Source: Terrimesophilobacter mesophilus (GTDB taxonomy: Bacteria; Actinomycetota; Actinomycetes; Actinomycetales; Microbacteriaceae). From it: a stretch of DNA of 64,000 bases. The notes beneath the pieces were generated by a model. The model saw only the letters and a program-made list of their open reading frames with translations. It ran no database searches and was not told where the DNA came from. The number at the start of each line of letters is the position of its first letter. Position 1 is the first letter of the stretch. Below, one piece after another: positions 35,468 to 42,851 of this stretch. Both the position numbers and the translations under genes were made by a program. The stretch lies in contig NZ_JACHBP010000001.1 of the NCBI RefSeq assembly GCF_014200375.1, forward strand, positions 620,001-684,000, written 5' to 3'.

Positions 35468-35485
35468 TATAACTCCTGCGTTATA
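35468..35485. promoter_or_regulatory. Inverted repeat overlapping the arsR-like start codon
   Basis: TATAAC-TCCTGC-GTTATA is a 6+6+6 perfect inverted repeat that ends on the A of the ATG at 35485. It is AT-rich against a GC-rich background and lies where an ArsR-type repressor would block transcription. The partner regulator is the next gene; the assignment is positional. Confidence 0.6.
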
Positions 35486-35835
35486 TGATTTCGAATGTGC
35501 ACGCGCTCGACATCCTCGGAGACCCGGTTCGCCGGCGTCTCGTCGAGCTCCTCGCGGCAGGCGACCAGCCCGCGGGAGAGGTGTCGCGCGTGGTCGAGCG
35601 CGAGTTCGACATCAGCCAGCCCGCCGTCGCGCGACACCTGCGGGTGCTGCGGGAGGCCGGCTTCGTCGCATCCCGCCCCGAAGGCGCCCGACGCATCTAC
35701 CGGCTCGATCCCCTCGTCATCGACCAGTTGCAGGACCAGGTCGACCGCTACCGCAGCCTGTGGAACCAGCGCCTCGACGCCCTCGAAACGGAGATCGCCC
35801 GCGGCAAGCGGGAGCAGAAGGAGAAGAAAGCATGA
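35485..35835 (+). CDS. ArsR-family winged-helix regulator
   Basis: A 116-residue metal- or ligand-free ArsR-type repressor of the kind paired with SRPBCC proteins. The HTH is EFDISQPAVARHLRVLREAGFVASRPEGARRIYRL; the beginning is ALDILGDPVRRRLVELLAAGDQPA. No metal-binding Cys pair is seen. The start at 35485 falls inside the inverted repeat, so the mRNA may be leaderless. It overlaps the next gene by 4 nt (ATGA). Confidence 0.87.
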   Translation: MISNVHALDILGDPVRRRLVELLAAGDQPAGEVSRVVEREFDISQPAVARHLRVLREAGFVASRPEGARRIYRLDPLVIDQLQDQVDRYRSLWNQRLDALETEIARGKREQKEKKA

Positions 35836-36353
35836 CCACTCTTTTCGGAAGCCTCACCAGGGTCGGCAGCGGCTTCGACCTCGACTTCGAGCGCATTCTC
35901 GCGACGGATGTCGACGACCTCTGGAACGCCGTCACCGATCGGGACCGGCTCGGCCGCTGGATGGCGCCCTACACCGGCGACCTCGTGCTCGGCGGGACCT
36001 GGCACGCGCTCGGGGACGACGGAGGCGTGTGGTGCAGCGGAACGGTCACCGAATGCGAGCCGCCGCACCGCTTCGTGACGACCTGGCACGCCGTCGAGGA
36101 GTCGCCCACCGTGCTCACGGTGACGGTGGATGCGGTTCCGGAGGGCGCGCGTCTGCGCCTGCACCACGAAGGCGTGCAGTCGATCTACTACGGCCCAGGA
36201 TGGCAGACCTACCTCGAGCAGCTGGACGACCTGCTCGGGGCCTCCCCGGCATCCGTCACCGACCCGACTCGCGCGGCCGGCGCCGGCTGGGACGAGCGCT
36301 ACGGTCAGCTCCAGCCGGAGTGGGAGGAGCGCTTCGGCGCACTGCGCGACTAG
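35832..36353 (+). CDS. SRPBCC (AHSA1-type) domain protein
   Basis: A 173-residue START-like small-molecule-binding fold: FDLDFERILATDVDDLWNAVTDRDRLGRWMAPY at the start, then GGTWHALGDDGGVWCSGTVTECEPPHRFVTTWH, and the long last helix GPGWQTYLEQLDDLLG. The function in these arsR-SRPBCC pairs is unknown; a ligand-binding role in stress or xenobiotic response is a guess. It is coupled to the arsR gene by ATGA. It ends 19 bp before the convergent LLM gene's stop. Confidence 0.88.
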   Translation: MTTLFGSLTRVGSGFDLDFERILATDVDDLWNAVTDRDRLGRWMAPYTGDLVLGGTWHALGDDGGVWCSGTVTECEPPHRFVTTWHAVEESPTVLTVTVDAVPEGARLRLHHEGVQSIYYGPGWQTYLEQLDDLLGASPASVTDPTRAAGAGWDERYGQLQPEWEERFGALRD

Positions 36354-36372
36354 ACGTCCTGCCGCCGCGAGG

Positions 36373-37398
36373 CTAGGCGAGCAGCTCGCGCACTCGCGGG
36401 GCCACCTCGCGGCCGTAGAGTCCGATGGAGTTCATGAGCAGCTCGTGCGGCATCGTGCCGTTCGAGTACTTGAGGTCGAAGCGGGTGAGTCCGAGACCCC
36501 GCGCGGTCTTCGCGATCTTCGCGGCGACCGTCTCGGGCGAGCCGACGAAGAGCGCGCCATCCCGTGCCTCGCGCTCGTACTCGGCGCGCGTCACCGGCGG
36601 CCAGCCGCGCTCGGCGCCGATGCGGTCCCGGTTCGCCTTGAAGTGCGGGTAGAGCTCCTCGATGGCCTGCTCATCCGTGGCTGCGAGATGCCCCGGCGAG
36701 TGCGCGGCAATCGGCAGCGACTCGCGACCGAACTGGGCAAGCGCCTTGTGATAGAGCTCGGCGTAGGGAGCGAATCGCAGCGGGTCTCCCCCGATGATCG
36801 CGAGGACGAGCGGCAGCCCGTACTTCGCGGCACGTACGACAGACTCCGGGCTTCCACCCACGCCGATCCAGGTCTTGAGCGTTCCGTTCTCGATGGGCGG
36901 ATACACGCTCTGGTCGATGAGCCCGGGTCGCAGGCTCCCGGACCAGGTCACCGGCTCACCCTTGATGATCTCGGCGAAGAGGTCGAGCTTCTCCTCGAAG
37001 AGCAACTGGTAGTCCTTGAGGTCGAACCCGAAGAGCGGGAAGGACTCGGTGAACGAACCACGACCGAGGATGACCTCCGCGCGGCCGTTCGAGACGGCAT
37101 TCACCGTGGAGAACCGCTCGAAGACGCGCACCGGGTCGTCGGAGCTCAGCACCGTCACGGCCGAGCCGAGGTGGATGCGGTTGGTGCGGCTCGCAATGGC
37201 CGCGAGCACGACCTCGGGTGCCGAGACGGCGAAGTCGTCGCGGTGGTGCTCGCCGACTCCGAAGAAGTCGAGGCCGAGATCATCGGCCAACACGGCCTGG
37301 TCGATCAGATTCCGGAGGGATGCGGCGTGCGAGATGCGCTCGCCCGCGGCATCCGTCGTCACGTCACCGAAGGTGTCGAGGCCGAGTTCGAGTTCCAT
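36373..37398 (-). CDS. LLM-class flavin-dependent oxidoreductase
   Basis: A 341-residue luciferase-like monooxygenase. Features: LDTFGDVTTDAAGERISHAASLRNLIDQAVLADDLGLDFFGVGEHHRDDFAVSAP in two stretches, with the flavin-site GVGEHH motif; ILGRGSFTESFPLFGFDL; and GVGGSPESVVRAAKYGLPL. The subgroup is that of CE1758-type flavin oxidoreductases found in actinobacteria. The physiological substrate is unknown. It lies on the opposite strand to the 35-36 kb pair. The ATG at 37398 is the only plausible start. Confidence 0.88.
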   Translation of the reverse strand: MELELGLDTFGDVTTDAAGERISHAASLRNLIDQAVLADDLGLDFFGVGEHHRDDFAVSAPEVVLAAIASRTNRIHLGSAVTVLSSDDPVRVFERFSTVNAVSNGRAEVILGRGSFTESFPLFGFDLKDYQLLFEEKLDLFAEIIKGEPVTWSGSLRPGLIDQSVYPPIENGTLKTWIGVGGSPESVVRAAKYGLPLVLAIIGGDPLRFAPYAELYHKALAQFGRESLPIAAHSPGHLAATDEQAIEELYPHFKANRDRIGAERGWPPVTRAEYEREARDGALFVGSPETVAAKIAKTARGLGLTRFDLKYSNGTMPHELLMNSIGLYGREVAPRVRELLA

Positions 37399-37484
37399 GC
37401 GTGCTCCCTGCGTGATCGCGATACGTATGCGTTTGAATCTATCGACCCAACGCGGGCGACCCGACGTTCATTCCCAGGGGCCGG

Positions 37485-37661
37485 TCAGTCGGAAGGGATG
37501 AGGATCCAGAGCACGACGTAGATGACGAACTGCGGGCCGGGCAGCAGGCAGCTGAGCACCGTGAGCACACGGACGGTGTTGGGGTTCCACCCGAAACGGT
37601 TGGCGACGGCGGAGCACACGCCCGCGATGACGCGGTTGGAACGGGGGCGACTGAGGTTCAT
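37485..37661 (-). CDS. PspC-domain small membrane protein
   Basis: A 58-residue protein made almost entirely of one PspC domain: it starts MNLSRPRSNRVIAGVCSAVA, continues NRFGWNPNTVRVLTVLSC and ends FVIYVVLWILIPSD. One or two membrane helices are expected. PspC domains occur in envelope-stress circuits; some solitary copies sit beside LuxR regulators, but none is here. A perfect inverted repeat lies upstream at 37697-37714. The start ATG is at 37661. Confidence 0.88.
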   Translation of the reverse strand: MNLSRPRSNRVIAGVCSAVANRFGWNPNTVRVLTVLSCLLPGPQFVIYVVLWILIPSD

Positions 37662-37696
37662 GTCATCCAGCCTGACAGGCGCCGCCGACGCCCGCT

Positions 37697-37714
37697 ATCG
37701 GGGTATCCCCCGAT
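37697..37714. promoter_or_regulatory. Inverted repeat between pspC-like and EXPERA-like genes
   Basis: ATCGGGG-TATC-CCCCGAT is a perfect 7+4+7 repeat in the 92-bp gap between the divergent genes at 37661 (minus) and 37754 (plus). It could be an operator for one or both genes. The binding protein is not identifiable from this window. Confidence 0.5.
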
Positions 37715-37753
37715 TCCACCCTGACCGGCCCGGTATCCGCTAACCTCGCGTGC

Positions 37754-38248
37754 ATGCAGAACCTGCCGCTGCGCGAGCGGAAGATCGACATCTTCTTCCT
37801 CGTGATCTTCTCGCTCTTCATCGTCACCTCGCTCATCAGCGACCTGCTGCCGACGCTCGGCGTCGACTTCAGCCGGCCGTCCGACAACTTCTTCGTGAAC
37901 TCGAACTACTGGTACGCGCACGACGCCGACCCGCTGTTCCTGCATCCGCCGGTGTGGATGCGCTTTGTCACGGGGCTCTCGGCGTTCGTCTACCCGGTGT
38001 TCTACGTGCTGCTCGTCATCTCGATCGTCAGGGGGTGGAACTGGATCCAGCTCCCGAGCGTCATCTACGCGACGGCGATCGCCGTCATCACCGGGGTCGT
38101 CGTCTTCGGCGTCGAGTTCTTCGGCGAGCCGGAGTTCCAGACGCAGAACCCGGTCAAGTTCCTGGCATTCAACCTGCCCTACGTGCTCATTCCGATCCTG
38201 CTGCTCATCCGGATGCGCAAGCCCCTGCCGTTCGCGCGCAAGTTCTGA
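37754..38248 (+). CDS. Membrane protein with an EXPERA (EBP/TMEM97-like) domain
   Basis: A 164-residue integral membrane protein with four helices. The polar residues fit the EXPERA family: RERKIDIFFLVIFSLFIVTSLISDLLP at helix 1, YWYAHDADPLFLHPPVWMRF in the loop, and a late HELIX with the acid EFFGEPEFQTQNP. Family relatives in eukaryotes are emopamil-binding protein and TMEM97; bacterial members have no known role. No neighbour hints at a function. It has a short leader after the inverted repeat and ends 57 bp before the alcohol dehydrogenase gene. Confidence 0.62.
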   Translation: MQNLPLRERKIDIFFLVIFSLFIVTSLISDLLPTLGVDFSRPSDNFFVNSNYWYAHDADPLFLHPPVWMRFVTGLSAFVYPVFYVLLVISIVRGWNWIQLPSVIYATAIAVITGVVVFGVEFFGEPEFQTQNPVKFLAFNLPYVLIPILLLIRMRKPLPFARKF

Positions 38249-38305
38249 GCGTGGTCCGAACCCGCGCGACCCGCGACGGGCGCGGCCAAACGTAGACTCG
38301 GTGGA

Positions 38306-39355
38306 ATGAAGGCAACCCTTATTCATGGCGCCCGCGACATCCGGCTCGAAGAGGTGGACGATCCGCGACCGAGGGCGGAGACGGATGCCGTCGTGCGCGT
38401 CGTCGCGGCGTGCGTGTGCGGGTCGGACCTCTGGCCGTACCGCGGCATCACACCGACGAGCGAGCCCCATCGCATCGGACACGAGTTCGTCGGCATCGTC
38501 GAGGAGGTGGGCTCGGCCGTCGCGAACGTGCACGTCGGTGACTTCGTGATCGCCCCGTTCTACTACTGCGACAACACCTGCATCAACTGCCGCAACGGTG
38601 TGACGACCTCCTGCCTGAACGGCGGATGGTGGGGCTCGGACGACCGCAACGGCGAGTTCGTGGACGGCGCCCAGGGCGAGCGTGTTCGCGTACCTCTCGC
38701 CGACGGAACCCTCGTGGCCGCGCCGGACGTTCCGGATGCTGCGCTCATCCCGCACCTCCTCACCCTGGCCGACGTCATGGGGACCGGACATCATGCGGCG
38801 GTCTCCGCCGGCGTGACGAACGGCAGCACGGTCGCGGTGGTCGGCGACGGCGCCGTGGGCCTCTGCGCGATCCTCGCCGCACATCGCCTCGGGGCATCCC
38901 GCATCGTCGCCATGTCCCGCCACGCGGACCGCCAGGCGATCGCACGCGAGTTCGGCGCCACCGACATCGTGGAGGAACGCGGTGACGATGGGGTCGCCCG
39001 CGTCAAGGAGCTGTTCGACGGGATCGGCGCCGACTGCGTCCTCGAGTGCGTCGGCACGAAGGAGTCGATGGACCAGGCCATCCGCTCCGCCAGGCCGGGA
39101 GGGATGGTGGGCTACGTGGGAGTACCAGCCGGCGGCCCCGAACTGCCGATCCGCACCCTGTTCAATAACAATGTCGGCGTCCGCGGCGGAGTGGCCCCCG
39201 TGCGCGGATATGTCGAAGAGCTGCTGCCCGAGGTGCTGTCGGGTGCGATCAGGCCAGGGCGGGTGTTCGATCTCGAACTGCCGCTCGCGGAAGTCGCCGA
39301 CGCATATTCCGCCATGGACGAGCGCCGAGCCACCAAGGTGCTCCTCCGACCCTGA
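38306..39355 (+). CDS. Zinc-dependent medium-chain alcohol dehydrogenase
   Basis: A 349-residue NAD(P)-dependent MDR enzyme. The catalytic zinc site uses Cys in CVCGSD and the GHEFVG histidine-glutamate; the structural zinc is bound by the Cys set of YCDNTCINCRNGVTTSC. The Rossmann motif is VAVVGDGAVGLCAILAA. MKATLIHGARDIRLEEVDDP is the typical opening of this threonine-dehydrogenase-like branch. The alcohol is unknown. It is monocistronic. Confidence 0.9.
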   Translation: MKATLIHGARDIRLEEVDDPRPRAETDAVVRVVAACVCGSDLWPYRGITPTSEPHRIGHEFVGIVEEVGSAVANVHVGDFVIAPFYYCDNTCINCRNGVTTSCLNGGWWGSDDRNGEFVDGAQGERVRVPLADGTLVAAPDVPDAALIPHLLTLADVMGTGHHAAVSAGVTNGSTVAVVGDGAVGLCAILAAHRLGASRIVAMSRHADRQAIAREFGATDIVEERGDDGVARVKELFDGIGADCVLECVGTKESMDQAIRSARPGGMVGYVGVPAGGPELPIRTLFNNNVGVRGGVAPVRGYVEELLPEVLSGAIRPGRVFDLELPLAEVADAYSAMDERRATKVLLRP

Positions 39356-39468
39356 GAGTATCCTCGGCGAGGTCCTCGGTCCCGCCACGGCGGATGCATT
39401 TCTCCCCGGTCTGGCGTAAGGTCGGGTCTAATCGAAGCCGATCGTGCTTCCGAGGGAGGGAGTGCCTT

Positions 39469-39582
39469 ATGGCAGACAAATCGCCCAAGAAGAGCAGCAA
39501 CAAGACTGCGGCAGCCAAGTCTCTGAAGGAGAAGCGCGCCGATAAGAAGGCGAAGGCCTCATCCAAGAGCAATAGCGCGTAG
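39469..39582 (+). CDS. Lysine-rich small protein
   Basis: A 37-residue, very basic protein beginning MADKSPKKSSNKTAAAKSLK; it has about 13 lysines and no hydrophobic core, so it is probably disordered. A GAGGGAG ribosome site lies 7 nt before the ATG. Small lysine-rich proteins of this pattern (MADKSPKK-like) occur throughout Actinobacteria; nucleic-acid or membrane binding is plausible but not shown. Two strong terminators follow within 80 bp, which suggests high transcription. Confidence 0.8.
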   Translation: MADKSPKKSSNKTAAAKSLKEKRADKKAKASSKSNSA

Positions 39583-39620
39583 CTAGTACTACGCAGCCGC
39601 GACTTGTCTCGCGCATTCGG

Positions 39621-39650
39621 GGAGCCGGGCCCATGGGCCCGGCTCCTTTT
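39621..39650 (+). terminator. Intrinsic terminator after the lysine-rich gene (first copy)
   Basis: GGAGCCGGGCCC and GGGCCCGGCTCC form a stem of 11-12 bp around a CATG centre (39621-39646), followed by TTTT. The stem is almost pure G+C. The same arm reappears 33 bp downstream. Confidence 0.88.
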
Positions 39651-39657
39651 GCGCTGT

Positions 39658-39683
39658 CCGGGCCCATAGGCCCGGCTCCTTTT
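39658..39683 (+). terminator. Intrinsic terminator, second tandem copy
   Basis: CCGGGCC / GGCCCGG pair around the CATA loop (stem at 39658-39664 and 39669-39675) and are followed by CTCC and TTTT. It repeats the core of the first terminator with one base change (CCATGGG to CCATAGG), which points to a duplication of the terminator. Confidence 0.8.
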
Positions 39684-39696
39684 GTGCGCCCCGGGC

Positions 39697-40170
39697 TCAC
39701 GAGGATGCGAGCAGGCCGTCGAGCCGGTTGTAGCCCTCCGACATCCCCCGCTCCATGCCGCTGTCGATCATTCCGTCGCGGGCCTCCTGGCTCGGGTAGA
39801 CGGCGTGGCCGGCGAGCCGACTGCGGCCGTCACCGAGATCCTCGAAGCGGAGGGACTCGATGCTCACGACATCCGGGAATCCTTCGTACTCGAAGGTCTG
39901 GACCACGAACTCGTTCTCGCGGACGACGTGGTACACGCCGTTGAACTCGTAGCGGTTGTCGCCGTCGACGTGGGTGAAGCGGTATCCGCCTCCCGTGCGG
40001 AAGTCGTATCGCTCCATCTCGACCTCGTACCCATCGGGCCCGGACCACTGTGCGGCGAGGGCCGGGTCGCGGTGAGCTTCGAAGAGCGCTGCCACCGGTG
40101 CGTCGAACTCGCGCACGAAGTCGGTGTACGGGACGCCGGGTTCGGCGGTGATGGTGAGTGCGTTGGTCAT
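39697..40170 (-). CDS. SRPBCC (AHSA1-type) domain protein, second pair
   Basis: A 157-residue START-like protein: FVREFDAPVAALFEAHRDPALAAQWSGPDGYEVEMERYDFR and YRFTHVDGDNRYEFNGVYHVV in parts, and a C-terminal GMIDSGMERGMSEGYNRLDGLL that is the last helix. It matches the AHSA1/YndB family. It overlaps the arsR-like gene's stop by ATGA, as in the pair at 35.5 kb. Function unknown; a regulated ligand carrier is possible. Confidence 0.88.
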   Translation of the reverse strand: MTNALTITAEPGVPYTDFVREFDAPVAALFEAHRDPALAAQWSGPDGYEVEMERYDFRTGGGYRFTHVDGDNRYEFNGVYHVVRENEFVVQTFEYEGFPDVVSIESLRFEDLGDGRSRLAGHAVYPSQEARDGMIDSGMERGMSEGYNRLDGLLASS

Positions 40171-40511
40171 TTCTTCTTCTCCTTGTTCGTTTTCAGGACT
40201 GCGTCGAGCCGGCGATACCGTCGCTCGGCCGAGAGCCGATAGGTGTCGATCCAGCCGGTCAGGGCTTCGAGAGCCGCCGGATCGAGGTGGCAGGGGCGGC
40301 GCTGGCCTTCCCGTGTGCGGGTGATGAGTCCTGCAATCTCGAGCACCTGGATGTGCCTCGACACGGCCTGTTTGGTGATCTCGAACGGCGCAGCGAGGTC
40401 GTTGACCGTCGCCGGCCCCCGCGACAAGCGAGCGACGATGGCCCTCCGCACTGGATCGGCCAGGGCCATGAAGGCCCGGTCGAGTGCGGCATCCGCTTCG
40501 TTGTTCGGCAT
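40167..40511 (-). CDS. ArsR-family winged-helix regulator, second pair
   Basis: A 114-residue repressor: ALDRAFMALADPVRRAIVARLSRGPATVNDLAAPFEITKQAVSRHIQVLEIAGLITRTREG in parts, with recognition helix TKQAVSRHIQVLE. It lacks ArsR metal-site cysteines. The ATG at 40511 gives MPNNEADAA; an upstream TTG is possible but lies in the operator. The gene reads into the SRPBCC gene with a 4-nt overlap and faces a DHA2 efflux gene across the operator. Both could be controlled together. Confidence 0.85.
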   Translation of the reverse strand: MPNNEADAALDRAFMALADPVRRAIVARLSRGPATVNDLAAPFEITKQAVSRHIQVLEIAGLITRTREGQRRPCHLDPAALEALTGWIDTYRLSAERRYRRLDAVLKTNKEKKK

Positions 40512-40530
40512 ATGATCAACCCATCGCTTT

Positions 40531-40548
40531 ATCAACTGTTTAGTTGAT
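40531..40548. promoter_or_regulatory. Inverted repeat upstream of the second arsR-like gene
   Basis: ATCAACT-GTTT-AGTTGAT is a perfect 7+4+7 inverted repeat, 20 bp upstream of the ATG at 40511 (minus strand). The arms differ from those of the first pair at 35468, so the two repressors likely have different specificities. Operator role is inferred from position. Confidence 0.62.
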
Positions 40549-40697
40549 TATCTGACGATACGCCGGACGACTGCCCGTGTCAATCCGCCAAGAAAATCGT
40601 CTACATTGGACGGGCACGAATCGATGTCGGTGGAATAACCGAGACTCTTCTCGCGCTTCATTCACAGCGCATCCCATTCACCTACCTGAAAGCCTTG

Positions 40698-42194
40698 ATG
40701 ACTGAACCTGCCGTTCCCACACTCGACGACGCCGCGGCCGATACGACAGCGGTGGCGGAGTCCGCCGCCACGAGCGCCCGCAACCGCCTCGTCATCGGGC
40801 TCATGCTCGTGTCGGCGTTCGTCGTCATCCTGAACGAGACGCTCATGGGCGTGGCTCTCCCCGTGCTCATGCGCGACCTGCACGTCAGCGCGAACGCCGC
40901 CCAGTGGCTCAGCACGGCGTTCATGCTCACGATGGCGGTCGTCATCCCGATCACCGGATGGCTCATCCAGCGTTTCAACACGCGCCCGGTGTTCATCGCG
41001 GCCATGATCCTGTTCAGCACGGGAACCCTCATCGCGGCGATCGCACCGGGCTTCACCGTGCTCCTCGTCGCGCGCGTCGTGCAGGCCAGCGGCACGGCGA
41101 TCATGATGCCGCTGCTCTTCACGACCGTCATGACCCTGGTTCCACCCGCCGCCCGCGGTCGCACCATGGGCAACATCTCGATCGTCATCTCGGTCGCCCC
41201 CGCGCTCGGTCCGACCATCTCAGGGCTCATCCTGAGCGTGCTCGATTGGCGTTGGATGTTCATCCTCGTTCTGCCGATCGCTCTCGGGGCGCTCGCACTC
41301 GGTTACGTGCGCATCCGGAACGTGACAACGCCCAAGCCGACCCACTTCGACGTGCTCTCGGTCATCGTGTCCGCGTTCGGTTTCGGCGGGCTCGTCTACG
41401 GTCTGAGCAATCTCGGCGCGGTTGCGGAGGGCGGCAATCCGCTGAGCGGATGGTTGCCCCTCGGCGTCGGGATCGTCGCCCTCGCGGTCTTCATCGTTCG
41501 ACAGCTGCAGCTCCAGCGACGGGATGACGCGCTCCTCGACCTGCGGACGTTCCGTTCGCGCCAGTTCACCCTCTCCATCACGATGATCGTCGTGAGCATG
41601 CTCGCGCTCTTCGGAACCGTGATCCTGTTGCCGATCTATCTGCAGAACGTGCTCGGCCTCGACACCCTCGGCACGGGACTGCTGCTGCTGCCCGGCGGAC
41701 TGCTCATGGGCCTGCTCGCCCCGATCGTGGGCAGGATCTACGACCGGATCGGGCCGACGGCCCTCGTCATCACGGGCTCGGTTCTCGTGAGCGTCGTGTT
41801 CTGGGGAATGGCCACGTTCACCGAGAACACAGCAGTGTGGTGGGTGCTCGCCGCCCACATCACGCTGTCCCTGGCTCTCGCGCTCATGTTCACGCCGCTC
41901 TTCACCTCGGGGCTCGGCGCGCTGACCCCCGACCTGTACTCGCACGGCAGTGCGATCGTCGGCACGGTCCAGCAGGTGGCGGGCGCCGCTGGCACCGCCC
42001 TCTTCGTAACGATCATGACCGCTCGGGCGGCATCACTCGCCGGCGACGGGGCGACGGATGTCACGGCGACGGCGGGCGGCATCCAGCTCGCCTTCCTCGC
42101 GGGTGCGATCATCTCGATGTTCGTCATCCCGATCGCGGCGTTCATCCGGCGCCCGGCCGATACCGTCGACGGGTCGCCGCCGGGAGCGCACTAA
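40698..42194 (+). CDS. MFS efflux transporter, DHA2 type (EmrB/QacA)
   Basis: A 498-residue drug:H+ antiporter-like protein with about 14 helices. Landmarks include LMGVALPVLMRDLHVSANAAQWLSTAFMLTMAVVIPITG at the start and, in helix 5, SVAPALGPTISGLILSVLDWRWMF (motif C, typical of exporters). The substrate is unknown. The ATG follows a TTG, and the first 25 residues are polar (cytoplasmic). It diverges from the arsR-SRPBCC pair with 186 bp between the starts, including the operator. Confidence 0.88.
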   Translation: MTEPAVPTLDDAAADTTAVAESAATSARNRLVIGLMLVSAFVVILNETLMGVALPVLMRDLHVSANAAQWLSTAFMLTMAVVIPITGWLIQRFNTRPVFIAAMILFSTGTLIAAIAPGFTVLLVARVVQASGTAIMMPLLFTTVMTLVPPAARGRTMGNISIVISVAPALGPTISGLILSVLDWRWMFILVLPIALGALALGYVRIRNVTTPKPTHFDVLSVIVSAFGFGGLVYGLSNLGAVAEGGNPLSGWLPLGVGIVALAVFIVRQLQLQRRDDALLDLRTFRSRQFTLSITMIVVSMLALFGTVILLPIYLQNVLGLDTLGTGLLLLPGGLLMGLLAPIVGRIYDRIGPTALVITGSVLVSVVFWGMATFTENTAVWWVLAAHITLSLALALMFTPLFTSGLGALTPDLYSHGSAIVGTVQQVAGAAGTALFVTIMTARAASLAGDGATDVTATAGGIQLAFLAGAIISMFVIPIAAFIRRPADTVDGSPPGAH

Positions 42195-42273
42195 GGGTCC
42201 GGCACTGACGGCAGCGGTCCTGCAGGGCTAGGATTCGAGCACTACGGCAACGTCGCCATCGGAAAGGATCGTC

Positions 42274-42696
42274 ATGCTCCCCGAGATCAACTACTGGGCC
42301 GTCATCATCGCCACGCTCTCCAGCATGGTCGTCGGCTCCATCTGGTACACACCCAAGGTCTTCGGCAACTACTGGATGAAGAAGGCCGGCGTCACTCCAT
42401 CCGGCAGGATGAGCGACGCGGCGGGACCGATCATCACGACCGTGCTCGTGAGCTTCGTGACCGCCTGGGTGCTCGCCGGCGCCGCCTACCTCGCGTGGGA
42501 CTTCTACGGCGGAGGCTTCCTGTGGAACACGATCGTCACCGCGATCGTGCTGTGGGCGGGGTTCACCGCGGCCCGGTTCATCACCCACGACGCGTTCGAC
42601 AACCGGCCGAGCGGCCTCACGGTGCTCAATATCGCGCACGAGCTCGTCACGGTCGTCGTCATGGCGATCATCATCGGGGTGTGGCCGCCGGCCTAG
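42274..42696 (+). CDS. DUF1761 membrane protein
   Basis: A 140-residue membrane protein with four helices. The opening INYWAVIIATLSSMVVGSIWYTPKVFG and the later LWAGFTAARFITHDAFDNRPSGL are the DUF1761 pattern. Function unknown. The ATG at 42274 has an AAGGA ribosome site. It ends just before a short, uncertain reading frame on the other strand. Confidence 0.87.
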   Translation: MLPEINYWAVIIATLSSMVVGSIWYTPKVFGNYWMKKAGVTPSGRMSDAAGPIITTVLVSFVTAWVLAGAAYLAWDFYGGGFLWNTIVTAIVLWAGFTAARFITHDAFDNRPSGLTVLNIAHELVTVVVMAIIIGVWPPA

Positions 42697-42697
42697 C

Positions 42698-42823
42698 TCA
42701 CCCTCGCGCGAGCGAACGGCGCTGGCCGAGCGCGATGATCTTCGCGTAGGGCTCCCTCGCCGCGCCGGAACAGAATCGGTCGGCGAACGCCGGGCCGAGC
42801 TCGGCGACGACCGGGACAGCCAT
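42698..42823 (-). CDS. Possible 41-residue small protein
   Basis: An open frame beginning MAVPVVAELGPAFADRFCSG and ending IIALGQRRSLARG. Third codon positions are rich in G/C, and it lies alone in the 155-bp gap between the NmrA-like gene and DUF1761. No homologue comes to mind, and no good ribosome site is visible. It could be a real small protein, a relic of a longer gene or chance. It is not counted as established. Confidence 0.25.
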   Translation of the reverse strand: MAVPVVAELGPAFADRFCSGAAREPYAKIIALGQRRSLARG

Positions 42824-42851
42824 CCACGCTCGCCCGTTGGCGGAGGGATCG

